From Solirubrobacteraceae bacterium (lineage in GTDB: Bacteria; Actinomycetota; Thermoleophilia; Solirubrobacterales; Solirubrobacteraceae): a DNA stretch of 11,724 nt. The DNA is taken from positions 1 through 11,724 of the forward strand of contig JADGPO010000021.1 of assembly GCA_017882405.1 (NCBI GenBank), read 5' to 3'. Positions 1-7,138 of the stretch are shown here, one piece after another. The notes beneath the pieces were generated by a model. It was not told where the DNA came from and searched no databases. It saw nothing but the letters and a program-made list of their open reading frames with translations. Numbering within the stretch: position 1 is the first letter of the stretch; each line of letters starts with the position of its first letter. Position numbers and translations under genes: made by a program.

Positions 1-93
1 GAGCTCAACGCGATCCCCAACTTCGGCAAGAAGTCGATCGACGAGGTCATCGAGACCCTGCACGCCCGCGCGCTAGCTTTGCGCAACGATTAG
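1..93 (+). CDS. rpoA: RNA polymerase alpha subunit, C-terminal end (partial)
   Basis: This is the last 30 codons and stop of a gene that begins before the window. The residues read ELNAIPNFGKKSIDEVIETL and so on, which is the helix-hairpin-helix part of the alpha C-terminal domain (typical form: L..I.N.G.KS..EI...L). That domain contacts UP-element DNA and activators. Placement directly before rplQ is the standard order at the end of the alpha operon (rpsM-rpsK-rpsD-rpoA-rplQ), which supports the call. The stop is TAG at 91-93, followed by a 30-bp gap to rplQ without an obvious terminator, so the two are probably cotranscribed. Confidence 0.95.
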   Translation, partial: ELNAIPNFGKKSIDEVIETLHARALALRND

Positions 94-123
94 ATCCGGT
101 TCCCACCACCCACCCCCATCACC

Positions 124-477
124 ATGCGTCATCAGCGTCAGCGATATCAGCTCAGCCGCAGCGCCTCGCACCGCAAGGCGCTGCTGATGAACCTGAGCAA
201 AGAGGTCATCGAGCATGAGCGGATCCAGACCACCCAGGCAAAGGCCAAGGCCGTCAAGCCCGAGGTGGAGAAGCTGATCACGCTCGCCAAGCGCGGCGAC
301 CTCCACGCTCGCCGGCAGGCCCTGTCGGCGCTCGGGCAGGACAAGTTCACGGTCTACAAGCTGTTCGAGGAGATCGCCCCGCGCTACACGGAGCGACCCG
401 GCGGCTACACCCGGATCCTGAAGCTCGGCCCGCGCCGGTCCGACTCGACCGAGATGGTCCTCTTGGAGCTCGTCTAA
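124..477 (+). CDS. rplQ: 50S ribosomal protein L17
   Basis: The 117-residue product is a full-length bacterial L17, a large-subunit protein near the peptide exit tunnel. The N-terminus [20 protein letters not shown] matches the family signature (MRH...LgR...hR.a...N). It is followed by the conserved R-I-x-T-T-x-A-K-A-K block and ends with the usual G-Y-T-R-I and M-x-L-x-E-L segments. The ATG at 124 is chosen because the protein family begins at this MRH. The 30 bases upstream are C-rich (ccacccacccccatcacc) and contain no Shine-Dalgarno sequence, so translation probably depends on coupling to rpoA or on SD-independent initiation. truA starts only 7 bp downstream. Confidence 0.97.
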   Translation: MRHQRQRYQLSRSASHRKALLMNLSKEVIEHERIQTTQAKAKAVKPEVEKLITLAKRGDLHARRQALSALGQDKFTVYKLFEEIAPRYTERPGGYTRILKLGPRRSDSTEMVLLELV

Positions 478-484
478 GCCCGAC

Positions 485-1261
485 GTGGTCGCCGAGTCGG
501 GTGGTCCGGGTGGGCCCACCGCCCGGCTGCTGATCGAGTACGACGGGACCGAGTTCTCCGGCTGGGCGCGCCAGCCCGGCCGACGTACCGTGCAGGAGGA
601 GCTGGAGCGCGCGCTGTGCGTCCTGCTGCGCCGTGATTCGGTTGTCCTGACGGTGGCCGGCCGTACCGACAGCGGCGTGCATGCCACCGGCCAGGTGGCC
701 AGCTACGCTGGCGAGCCGGCTCACAGCGACGGACTCAACGCGCTGCTGCCCTATGACATTGCGGTGGTGGAGTGCATCGCGGCTCCGCCGGGGTTCGATG
801 CGCGCCGGGACGCCACCAGCCGCGCGTACTGCTACCGCATGCTGACCCGGCGAGCGCGCAGCCCGCACGAGCGCCGGCGCGCGCTGCACTGGCCCAAGCG
901 GCTGGATCGCGCGGCCCTCCGTGAGTGCGCCCGGGCGCTCGTCGGGACCCACGATTTCACCGCGTTCACCCCCACCGAGACCGACCATGTGCGCTTCGAG
1001 CGAGACGTGTATGCGGCCGACTGGCACGAGCGCGAGGGTGGGCTGCTGGAGTTCACGATCGAAGCCGACTCATTCATGCGCAACATGAACCGGGTGCTGG
1101 TGGGGACGATGCTGGAGGTCGCCGGAGGGCGGCGCTCAGTGGCCGAGTTTACGGAGCTGCTGGCGGGCCGCCCGCGCAGCGAGGCCGGGATCACGGCGCC
1201 GCCGCACGGCCTGCACCTCATGGGCGTGGGCTACGAAGGACGGCGCCTGCTACCCGGTTGA
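485..1261 (+). CDS. truA: tRNA pseudouridine(38-40) synthase TruA
   Basis: TruA converts uridines 38-40 in the anticodon stem-loop of many tRNAs to pseudouridine. The 258-residue protein shows the family landmarks. There is an N-terminal RLLIEYDGTEFSGWARQP block near residues 14-31. The catalytic loop GRTDSGVHATGQ places the nucleophilic Asp at about residue 62. GTHDFTAF lies near 154-161, and the C-terminal ITAPPHGLHLMGVGY near 236-250. The helix usually written F(L/M)xxMVR reads FMRNMNR here (Asn about 202), a mild variant. The start is a GTG 7 bp after the rplQ stop with no clear SD; this start leaves about 12 extra residues before the conserved core, so a slightly later start cannot be excluded. 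It is cotranscribed with rplQ by spacing. Confidence 0.95.
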   Translation: MVAESGGPGGPTARLLIEYDGTEFSGWARQPGRRTVQEELERALCVLLRRDSVVLTVAGRTDSGVHATGQVASYAGEPAHSDGLNALLPYDIAVVECIAAPPGFDARRDATSRAYCYRMLTRRARSPHERRRALHWPKRLDRAALRECARALVGTHDFTAFTPTETDHVRFERDVYAADWHEREGGLLEFTIEADSFMRNMNRVLVGTMLEVAGGRRSVAEFTELLAGRPRSEAGITAPPHGLHLMGVGYEGRRLLPG

Positions 1262-1335
1262 CGGCAGAATATTCGCCGTCTGGACGAATGTATGATGCAG
1301 CTTTCCCTACTAAACCCGTACTATTTCTACCAGTT

Positions 1336-1371
1336 GGGGGCAGGCGCCACGGGGGCAGGCGCCACGGGGGC
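1336..1371 (+). repeat. 15-bp tandem repeat, about 2.4 copies
   Basis: Two exact head-to-tail copies of gggggcaggcgccac lie at 1336-1350 and 1351-1365, followed by a partial third (gggggc) to 1371. Each unit contains the palindrome ggcgcc. The repeat sits in the non-coding gap between truA and surE and runs directly into the hairpin at 1373-1415. It may be replication slippage, or part of a structured leader or operator; I cannot tell which. Confidence 0.85.
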
Positions 1372-1372
1372 G

Positions 1373-1415
1373 GCCGCGGCCCGAGGGGTGTTGGCTTCAC
1401 CGCTTGGGCCGCGGT
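1373..1415 (+). terminator. Large GC-rich hairpin between truA and surE
   Basis: Positions 1373-1385 pair with 1403-1415 (13 bp: a 9-bp perfect core, ccgcggccc at 1374-1382 against gggccgcgg at 1406-1414, extended by wobble and Watson-Crick pairs). After one G.G mismatch (1386/1402) the pairing continues for 4 more pairs (1387-1390 with 1398-1401), leaving a 7-base loop. No U-tract follows, so it is not a textbook intrinsic terminator. It could attenuate or stop readthrough from truA, stabilise the truA transcript, or belong to a surE leader. The structure is clear; the function is inference. Confidence 0.5.
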
Positions 1416-1471
1416 GACGCGCGGCGCGCGGTCTCGGGCCGAACGCCTGGGGGCGAAATAGCATTGGGCAG

Positions 1472-2293
1472 GTGCGTGTGCTGCTCACCAATGACGACGG
1501 GATAGAGGCCGACGGCCTGCAGGCGCTGCGCCGTGCGCTGGCCGCGCTGCCCTCCGTGCAACTGGCGGTGATCGCTCCTGACGGCAACCGCTCGGCGATG
1601 GCCCGCTCGATCACCACCCGTCGTCCGCTGTGGGTGGAGGAGGTGGACTTCGAGGACGGCACCGTCGGCTTTGCCACTGACGGCACGCCCGTGGACTGCG
1701 TGCGGCTGGCCAACCTCGGCCTGGTCGAGGGCTTCACGGCCGAGCTGGTGGTCAGCGGGATCAACCACGGCTCCAACCTGGGCGACGACATCACGTACTC
1801 GGGCACCGTCGCCGCGGCGCTGGAGGCGATCGTGCTCGGGATTCCGGGGATCGCCGTCTCGCAGCAGTCGGCCTCGCGCGAACTGGACTTCCGTGTCGGG
1901 TCAGCGTTCGACTTCGAGCTGGCGGCATCGTTCACCGCGCGCCTGGTGGCCGAGCTTCAGAGCGTCCCGCTGCCGACCGGAACCCTGCTGAACATCAACG
2001 TCCCCGGCGGCCAGCCCGACGGGGTCACGGTCGCCGGCCTGGGCAAGCGCGTCTACCGCGACGAGCTCGCACTCGTCGACGAGGCCGGGGGCCGGCGCCA
2101 GTACCGGATCTACGGCGATGCCAGCTTCGAGCGCGACGAGACCGGGACCGATCTGGCCGCGGTGGCGGCCGGCCAGATCGCGGTCACGCCGATCCACTTC
2201 GACCTCACCGACCGCGACGGACTGGACGCGCTGGAGCGCTATGACCTCGCGCGCCTGATCGCGCCCGCCGCCGACGAGGTCACCGAGCCGTGA
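1472..2293 (+). CDS. surE: 5'/3'-nucleotidase SurE
   Basis: SurE is a metal-dependent cytosolic phosphatase that dephosphorylates nucleoside 5'- and 3'-monophosphates. The 273-residue product begins MRVLLTNDDGIEADGL, the invariant N-terminus of the family. The expected metal ligands are visible: Asp8 and Asp9 in TNDDG, Ser41 after APDGNR, and Asn98 in VSGINHGSNLG. The conserved YSGTVAAA segment follows near 109-116. The GTG at 1472 is chosen because the family starts exactly there. There is no SD. A -10-like TAGCAT at 1459-1464 lies 7 bases before the GTG, which would suit a leaderless transcript, but no good -35 was found. The stop overlaps the ligA start by 4 bp. Confidence 0.96.
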   Translation: MRVLLTNDDGIEADGLQALRRALAALPSVQLAVIAPDGNRSAMARSITTRRPLWVEEVDFEDGTVGFATDGTPVDCVRLANLGLVEGFTAELVVSGINHGSNLGDDITYSGTVAAALEAIVLGIPGIAVSQQSASRELDFRVGSAFDFELAASFTARLVAELQSVPLPTGTLLNINVPGGQPDGVTVAGLGKRVYRDELALVDEAGGRRQYRIYGDASFERDETGTDLAAVAAGQIAVTPIHFDLTDRDGLDALERYDLARLIAPAADEVTEP

Positions 2294-4326
2294 GCGCTTC
2301 CTCAGATCCTGCGGCGCGCGCCGACGAACTGCGCAAGGAGCTCGAGCACCACGGCTACCGGTACTACGTGCTCGACGACCCGGAGGTCGGCGACGACGTC
2401 TACGACGCGCTGCTGGACGAGCTGCGGGCGATCGAGGCCGAGCACCCGGAGCTGGTGACGACGGGCTCGCCCACGCAGCGGGTGGGCGGCGAGCCGGTCT
2501 CGGACCTGGTCAAGGTCCGACACCCCGAGCCGATGCTCTCGCTGGCCAACGCGCGCTCGGCCGAGGAGTTGCAGGCGTGGATCCAGCGGATGCGAAACCA
2601 CCTGGCTCGCGAGGGGATCGAGGACCCGGACTTCGAGTTCGTCGCCGAGCCGAAGATCGACGGTCTGGCGATCTCGCTGATCTACCGCAACGGGGTGTTC
2701 GAGCGCGGTGCCACCCGCGGCGATGGGAATTTCGGTGAGGACGTCACCCACAACCTGCGCACGGTCGGCTCGATCCCGCTGCGCCTGGACACCGACGATC
2801 CGCCGGCGCTGCTGGAGGTCCGCGGCGAGGTCTACATGTCGCTGCCGGACTTCGCGGCGCTCAACGAACGGCGGGCGCAGGACGGCCTGTCGACGTTCAT
2901 GAACCCGCGCAACTCCGCGGCGGGCACGATCCGCCAGCTGGACCCCAAGCTGGCCGCCGACCGCCCGCTGTCGTTGTGGTGCTATGCGATCGGCGTCACC
3001 GAGGGGCTCGACCTCGAGACCCACTGGGAGTCCCTGGAGTGGCTGCGCGCGCACCGCTTCCCCGTGCACCCGGACGTCAAGGAGCTCCACACCGAGCAGG
3101 CGGTGGTGACCCAGTGCGAGTCCTGGGAGCGCCGCCGCGGCTCGCTGGAGTTCGAAATCGACGGGGTGGTGGTCAAGGTCAACCAGTTCGCGCTCCAGCG
3201 CCGCCTGGGCGTGGTCGGCCGCGACCCCCGGTGGGCGATCGCCTGGAAGTTCCCGCCGACCACCGCCGTGACCAAGCTCCGGGGGATCGGCTGGAACCCG
3301 GGCAAGTTCGGCGACCTGCACCCGTACGCGATGCTCGAGCCGGTGCACGTCGCCGGCGTGACGATCAAGCTGGCCACGCTGCACAACGAGGAGGACCTGG
3401 CCCGCAAGGACATCCGCCCCGGCGAGGACGTGATCGTGCTGCGCGCCGGAGACGTGATCCCGCAGGTGCTCTCGCCGGCGCCCCACGTGGCCGAGGCAGA
3501 GGACCGGCCCTCGCCGCCGATGCCGCCGGATCGCTGCCCGGTGTGCGACACGCCGACGGTCAAGCCCGAGGGATCGGTGTTCACGCGCTGCCCCAACCGC
3601 GACTGTGCGGGCCGCCGCTGGCAGCTGCTCAAGTTCTTCGTGTACGCGCTGGACGTCGACGGCCTGGGGGAGAAGCAGGTCAGCCTGTTCATGGACCTCG
3701 GATGGGTGCACACGGCGGCGGACTTCTACGACCTCACGGACGAGCAGATCGCCGGCCAGCCGGGTTTCGGCTCGGTGTCTGCAGAGAAGCTCGTGGCCTC
3801 GATCGAGGCGTCCAAGCGGATGCCCTTCGGCCGCGTGCTGGTGGCCCTCGGACTGGAGGAGGTCGGCGGGGTGACCGGACGCAACCTCGCCCAGCAGTTC
3901 CGCTCGATCGACGCCCTCCTGGCTGCCGACGCAGAGGCGATCGAGCAGACGCCGGGCGTGGGCCCCAAGATGGCCGCGGTGATCCACGAGCAGCTGCACG
4001 ATCCCGTGATGGAGAAGTTGATCGCCGATCTGCGCGAGCGCGGGCTGCAGTTCGAGCAGGAGGGGCCGCCTCCCGGGGAGGGTTCGCTCGCCGGCAAGAC
4101 GCTGGTGCTGACCGGCACCCTGCCCGACCTCGCCCGCGAGGCGGCCACCGAGCGGATCCTGGCGGCCGGCGGCCGCGTGACCGGATCGGTATCGCGCAAG
4201 ACCGACTACGTGGTGGCCGGCGAGAGCGCCGGCACCAAGCTCGCCAAGGCCGAGAAGCTCGGCGTGAGCGTGATCGACGAGGCCGGGCTGTTGGCGCTGC
4301 TCGATGGCACCGCGCCCGCGCCCTAG
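2290..4326 (+). CDS. ligA: NAD-dependent DNA ligase LigA
   Basis: LigA seals nicks in duplex DNA using NAD+. The 678-residue protein has the full architecture. Domain Ia is around residues 15-85 (YYVLDDPEVGDDVYDALLDEL). The adenylation domain carries the KIDG motif with nucleophile Lys122, plus EVRGE near 176-180, EIDGVVVKV near 289-297 and WAIAWKFPP with Lys320. An OB fold is at about 330-410. A four-Cys zinc finger is at 416, 419, 434 and 439, followed by helix-hairpin-helix repeats (about 490-570) and a C-terminal BRCT domain (about 597-675). The GTG start overlaps the surE stop (GTGA), and a GAGG at 2276-2279 can serve as SD, so translation is probably coupled to surE. The stop shares CTAG with the convergent dacB-type gene. 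No key residue is missing. Confidence 0.98.
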   Translation: MSASSDPAARADELRKELEHHGYRYYVLDDPEVGDDVYDALLDELRAIEAEHPELVTTGSPTQRVGGEPVSDLVKVRHPEPMLSLANARSAEELQAWIQRMRNHLAREGIEDPDFEFVAEPKIDGLAISLIYRNGVFERGATRGDGNFGEDVTHNLRTVGSIPLRLDTDDPPALLEVRGEVYMSLPDFAALNERRAQDGLSTFMNPRNSAAGTIRQLDPKLAADRPLSLWCYAIGVTEGLDLETHWESLEWLRAHRFPVHPDVKELHTEQAVVTQCESWERRRGSLEFEIDGVVVKVNQFALQRRLGVVGRDPRWAIAWKFPPTTAVTKLRGIGWNPGKFGDLHPYAMLEPVHVAGVTIKLATLHNEEDLARKDIRPGEDVIVLRAGDVIPQVLSPAPHVAEAEDRPSPPMPPDRCPVCDTPTVKPEGSVFTRCPNRDCAGRRWQLLKFFVYALDVDGLGEKQVSLFMDLGWVHTAADFYDLTDEQIAGQPGFGSVSAEKLVASIEASKRMPFGRVLVALGLEEVGGVTGRNLAQQFRSIDALLAADAEAIEQTPGVGPKMAAVIHEQLHDPVMEKLIADLRERGLQFEQEGPPPGEGSLAGKTLVLTGTLPDLAREAATERILAAGGRVTGSVSRKTDYVVAGESAGTKLAKAEKLGVSVIDEAGLLALLDGTAPAP

Positions 4327-5636
4327 CCGCCGTAGCGGGCGACCGCGACCTCCATCCGGTTCTGGATCGGATGGGCGTAGTCGGGGTAGATGCCGTTCAT
4401 CAGGAAGGCATAGGCGAGCGTGTGGCCGTCCTGCGCCCGGCAGTAGCCGACCACGTTGGAGGCGTCGTGCAGGGTGCCCGTCTTGCCACGGCAGCGGTCC
4501 TGGGCATAGGTGCCGCGCAGTTCGTGCTCGAGCGTTCCCGTCCTGCCGGCCACCGCCAGGGAGCTCGTGAACGCCGAGTTGGATCGCATGTCGCGCAGCA
4601 GCGTGACCACCTGCGCCGGCGTGGTGCGGTCCGCGCGCGACAGGCCGGAGCCGTCGTTGAGCGCTGGGTGGATACCGAAGCTCTTGGCCACCTGGGCTCG
4701 GATCACGGCCGCGCCGGCCGCCGTCGTCCCGCCGCTGCCAAAGCGCGCCCCCAGGTCCTTGGCCAGCATCTCGGCGAAGAAGTTGTCCGACGGGGTGTTG
4801 GTGAGTCCGATCAGGGTGGCGATCCGGGGCGAGCCGGCGCTGGCGAGCGGCTGCGCGGCCTGCGGAGTCTCCCCGGCGCTCACGCGGATGCGGCGCGGCA
4901 CCTTGACACCGGCGGCCTGCAGGGCGGACACGAACTGTTGGCCCGCCTCCAGCGCCGGGTGGGTGTTGTACGACGAGCCGTCCGAGTTGGCCCAGCCGCG
5001 GTTGTAGGACAGCCCGCTGAGCTCGCCCTCCACATCGATCGAGGGCTGGTTGCCGGTGGCCGGCGTCCCGCGGTCGGCGTCGAAGATCGTCTCGTCGGCG
5101 ACCACGCTGCCCTCCAGCCGCTTCATCCCCGTGACCGATACGAGGTTGGAGACGAGGTGCTGCATGGTGGCCCCGGTGCCGTAGGCGCTGCTGTCAAAGC
5201 CGGCTGAGCCGAACGTGGGATCGCCGCCGCCGCGTAGGTACAGGGTGCCGTCAAACGTCGACCCGCGCTGCTGTCCTGAGCCGAGCACGGTGGTCGACAG
5301 GTTGGCGTTGGCTCCGAAGCGCGTGAGCGCGGTGGTCGTCGTGTACAGCTTCTCCACCGAGGCGGGCAGCCGCGGCGTGTTGGCATTGTGCGAGAAGAGC
5401 TCGGTGGCGGCGGTCAGGTCGACCACGTAGGCGCCGCTGTAGTTCCCCGCCTGGCGCATTCCGGCGTTCAGCGAGCGCTTGAGCGACGACAGGGCCTTGG
5501 AGGCCGGAGCGGGGGAGGGGTCGCCGCCCTGATTGAGAGCCCCGCCGCCCCCGCCGCCGCTGCCCGCGTGCGTCGCGGCGGCAGCTGCCGGTGCGGTCGC
5601 CAGCGCAACGGCGAGCATGGCGGCTGCGACGCGCAT
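4323..5636 (-). CDS. dacB: D-alanyl-D-alanine carboxypeptidase/endopeptidase, PBP4 (peptidase S13) family
   Basis: This is an exported penicillin-binding protein that trims peptidoglycan stem peptides. The 437 residues start with a signal peptide (MRVAAAMLAVALATAPAAAA, probable cleavage around 20-25) and a Gly-rich linker. The catalytic triad of motifs is intact: SxxK as S93-V-E-K96, SxN as S283-D-N285 and KTG at 385-387. The DGSGLSR segment near 328-334 is typical of the S13 family. The length is a little below the 450-480 usual for PBP4. The only two cysteines, 382 and 399, flank KTG and could form a disulfide outside the cell. The ATG at 5636 has no SD; a -10-like element lies 2 bases upstream, suggesting a leaderless mRNA. 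The gene is divergent from the phospholipase gene and convergent with ligA. Confidence 0.93.
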   Translation of the reverse strand: MRVAAAMLAVALATAPAAAAATHAGSGGGGGGALNQGGDPSPAPASKALSSLKRSLNAGMRQAGNYSGAYVVDLTAATELFSHNANTPRLPASVEKLYTTTTALTRFGANANLSTTVLGSGQQRGSTFDGTLYLRGGGDPTFGSAGFDSSAYGTGATMQHLVSNLVSVTGMKRLEGSVVADETIFDADRGTPATGNQPSIDVEGELSGLSYNRGWANSDGSSYNTHPALEAGQQFVSALQAAGVKVPRRIRVSAGETPQAAQPLASAGSPRIATLIGLTNTPSDNFFAEMLAKDLGARFGSGGTTAAGAAVIRAQVAKSFGIHPALNDGSGLSRADRTTPAQVVTLLRDMRSNSAFTSSLAVAGRTGTLEHELRGTYAQDRCRGKTGTLHDASNVVGYCRAQDGHTLAYAFLMNGIYPDYAHPIQNRMEVAVARYGG

Positions 5637-5638
5637 CG

Positions 5639-5667
5639 ATTATGTGTAACCCATCAGGCGGTCGAAA
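5639..5667 (-). promoter_or_regulatory. Candidate leaderless promoter of the PBP4-type gene
   Basis: Read on the minus strand, CATAAT (5639-5644, five of six matches to the -10 consensus) is followed after only two bases by the ATG of the PBP4-type gene. Transcription would start at or within a base or two of the start codon. A weak -35 candidate TTTCGA sits at 5662-5667 with a 17-bp spacer. The absence of any SD before this ATG fits leaderless translation. No transcript data are available. Confidence 0.45.
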
Positions 5668-5722
5668 GCTGCGGTGGCCCGAGGGGACCTCCCACTGGTG
5701 GCCCACTAGAGTCCCGGTTGCC

Positions 5723-7006
5723 ATGGGCAAGGTCGTCAAGCTCGACGGGTCTGCGAAGGATCGGTCGGCACCCAATCGGACCGCCGCCCAGCGCACCGCC
5801 GCCGGCCACCGAGGGCGTCAATCCAGGACGGCACTGGTGCTGGGCGGCGGCGGATTCACCGGCGGCGTCTACGAGATCGGCGCGCTACGGGCCCTGGACC
5901 TCTTGTCGGTCCGCCACACCGTCAACGAGTTCGATGTCTACGTGGGAACTAGTGCGGGCTCGTTCGTGGCGGCCGCGGTCGCCAACGGCGTGACCCCCGA
6001 GGAGATGATGCGGGTGATCGTCCAGCAGGTCCCGACCCCGTTCCCGGACGCCAGGATCAGTTCGCTGCTCAAGCCCAACTACCGGGAGTTCTTGACCCGC
6101 GGGGCGAAGTTCCCGCTGCGCCTGGCGCACCTGCTGCGCACCCTGGCCCGCGACGTGGGTCAGATCTCGGCCGTCGACATCGTGCTCGGGCTGGCCGACG
6201 CGCTGCCCACCGGCCTGTACTCGGCGGAGGGGATCGAGCGCTACGTCCGCCGGATCCTGTCGGACCCCGCTCGCACCGACGACTTCCGCGAGCTGCGCCG
6301 CGAACTGTACGTCGCCGCCACCGACCTGGACTCCTGCGAGCGGATCGTGTTCGGCGCCGAGGGCGCCGACGACGTGCCGATCTCCAAGGCGGTCAGCGCC
6401 TCCAGCGCGCTGCCGATGATCCACAAGCCGGTGCGGATCGGCGACCGCGAGTACATCGACGGCGGTCTGGTCTCGACTACCAACCTCGACATCGCCGTCG
6501 AGCACGGCGCGAAGTTCATCGTCGTCGTCAACCCCCTGGTGCCGTACGTCAACGACATGCGCAAGCCGATAACCACGCCCAGCGCCTCCGGCCTGCGCCG
6601 CGTGTCGGACATGGGCTTCCCGCAGATCGGCTACCAGGCGTTCAAGCTGATCGCCCACCAGCGCCTGCACGAGCTCGCCCGGCGCTGGGAGGACCGCTAT
6701 TCGGGCGTCGACATCATCCTGATCGAGCCGAATCCATCCGACGAGCTGATGTTCCAGACCAGCATCCTGAGCTTCACCTCACGCGTGGACATCGCGCGCC
6801 ACGGCTTCGAGTCGGTCACGCTCCAGCTGGCCCAGGACTACCAGCGCTTCAAGCAGATCACGGCCCGACACGGAATCGAGATCTCGGCCACGCGGGTGCG
6901 CAAGGTGGTCAAGCACTTCGGCGCCGAGCGGGAGTCGACGCGGGCCTGGCGCAAGATCCTGGAGCAGACGACGTCCGCGTTGCTGCGCCAGTCGGCTGGG
7001 CAGTAA
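5723..7006 (+). CDS. Patatin-like phospholipase family protein
   Basis: This is a serine acyl hydrolase of the patatin fold, expected to cleave acyl chains from phospholipids or other lipids; the real substrate is unknown. The 427 residues carry the oxyanion-hole glycines GGGGFTGG (41-48), the nucleophile elbow G-T-S-A-G with Ser77, and the DGG motif with catalytic Asp246 (YIDGGLVSTTNLDIA). A basic N-terminal 35 residues precede the domain, and about 110 C-terminal residues follow it, rich in charged helices. No signal peptide or membrane segment is seen, so it is probably cytosolic or peripheral. The ATG at 5723 is preferred over an in-frame start at 5591, because that one lies inside the divergent PBP4-type gene. 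A weak -10-like TAGAGT (5707-5712) suggests a very short leader. The last 13 codons are tandemly duplicated past the stop. Confidence 0.88.
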   Translation: MGKVVKLDGSAKDRSAPNRTAAQRTAAGHRGRQSRTALVLGGGGFTGGVYEIGALRALDLLSVRHTVNEFDVYVGTSAGSFVAAAVANGVTPEEMMRVIVQQVPTPFPDARISSLLKPNYREFLTRGAKFPLRLAHLLRTLARDVGQISAVDIVLGLADALPTGLYSAEGIERYVRRILSDPARTDDFRELRRELYVAATDLDSCERIVFGAEGADDVPISKAVSASSALPMIHKPVRIGDREYIDGGLVSTTNLDIAVEHGAKFIVVVNPLVPYVNDMRKPITTPSASGLRRVSDMGFPQIGYQAFKLIAHQRLHELARRWEDRYSGVDIILIEPNPSDELMFQTSILSFTSRVDIARHGFESVTLQLAQDYQRFKQITARHGIEISATRVRKVVKHFGAERESTRAWRKILEQTTSALLRQSAGQ

Positions 7007-7049
7007 CACGCGTCCACGTTGCTGCGCCAGTCGGCTGGGCAGCAACACG
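6972..7049 (+). repeat. 39-bp tandem duplication covering the end of the phospholipase gene
   Basis: Copy 1 (6972-7010) and copy 2 (7011-7049) match at 37 of 39 positions. Copy 1 holds the codons for SALLRQSAGQ and the TAA stop at 7004-7006. In copy 2 the equivalent of that stop is CAA (7043-7045). A decayed third start (cgttcgcgctg) follows at 7050. Since 39 is a multiple of three, copy 2 is in frame with the gene: without the TAA the protein would continue for about 70 residues to a stop near 7219. The other difference is G in copy 1 (6977) against A in copy 2 (7016). Confidence 0.9.
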
Positions 7050-7119
7050 CGTTCGCGCTGACCCGGCGAGCGGGCGGAGAACCCCGCGGGGCGGCCCCCG
7101 GGGAGAGCGCTCTGTGGAA

Positions 7120-7138
7120 CCGGCGCGCTAAGCGCCGG
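7120..7138. terminator. Hairpin at the 3' end of the small HTH-like gene
   Basis: A perfect 7-bp stem (ccggcgc 7120-7126 with gcgccgg 7132-7138) closes a 5-base loop, and the stop codon of the minus-strand small gene lies in the loop. It sits where the phospholipase transcript and the small-gene transcript converge, so it could slow both. There is no T-run on either side, so it is not a classic intrinsic terminator. Confidence 0.3.

Noticed and set aside
1262..1461. Coding frame continuing past truA through the truA-surE gap
   Set aside because: The frame is not that of truA, crosses the tandem repeat and hairpin, and codes for Gly/Arg low complexity only.
2302..3999. Long minus-strand open frame (565 codons) antisense to ligA
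   Set aside because: Its composition (runs of Arg, His, Gln, Val) is the reflection of G/C-rich third positions of ligA, which has every family motif intact.
2976..5207. Long plus-strand open frame (743 codons) crossing ligA and the PBP4-type gene
   Set aside because: It spans two recognised genes on opposite strands in other frames and reads as Arg/Gly/Pro-rich nonsense; a high-GC shadow.
5591..5722. Upstream extension of the phospholipase gene to an in-frame start at 5591
   Set aside because: It would overlap the signal peptide of the divergent PBP4-type gene, and its 44 residues look non-conserved; ATG 5723 fits better.
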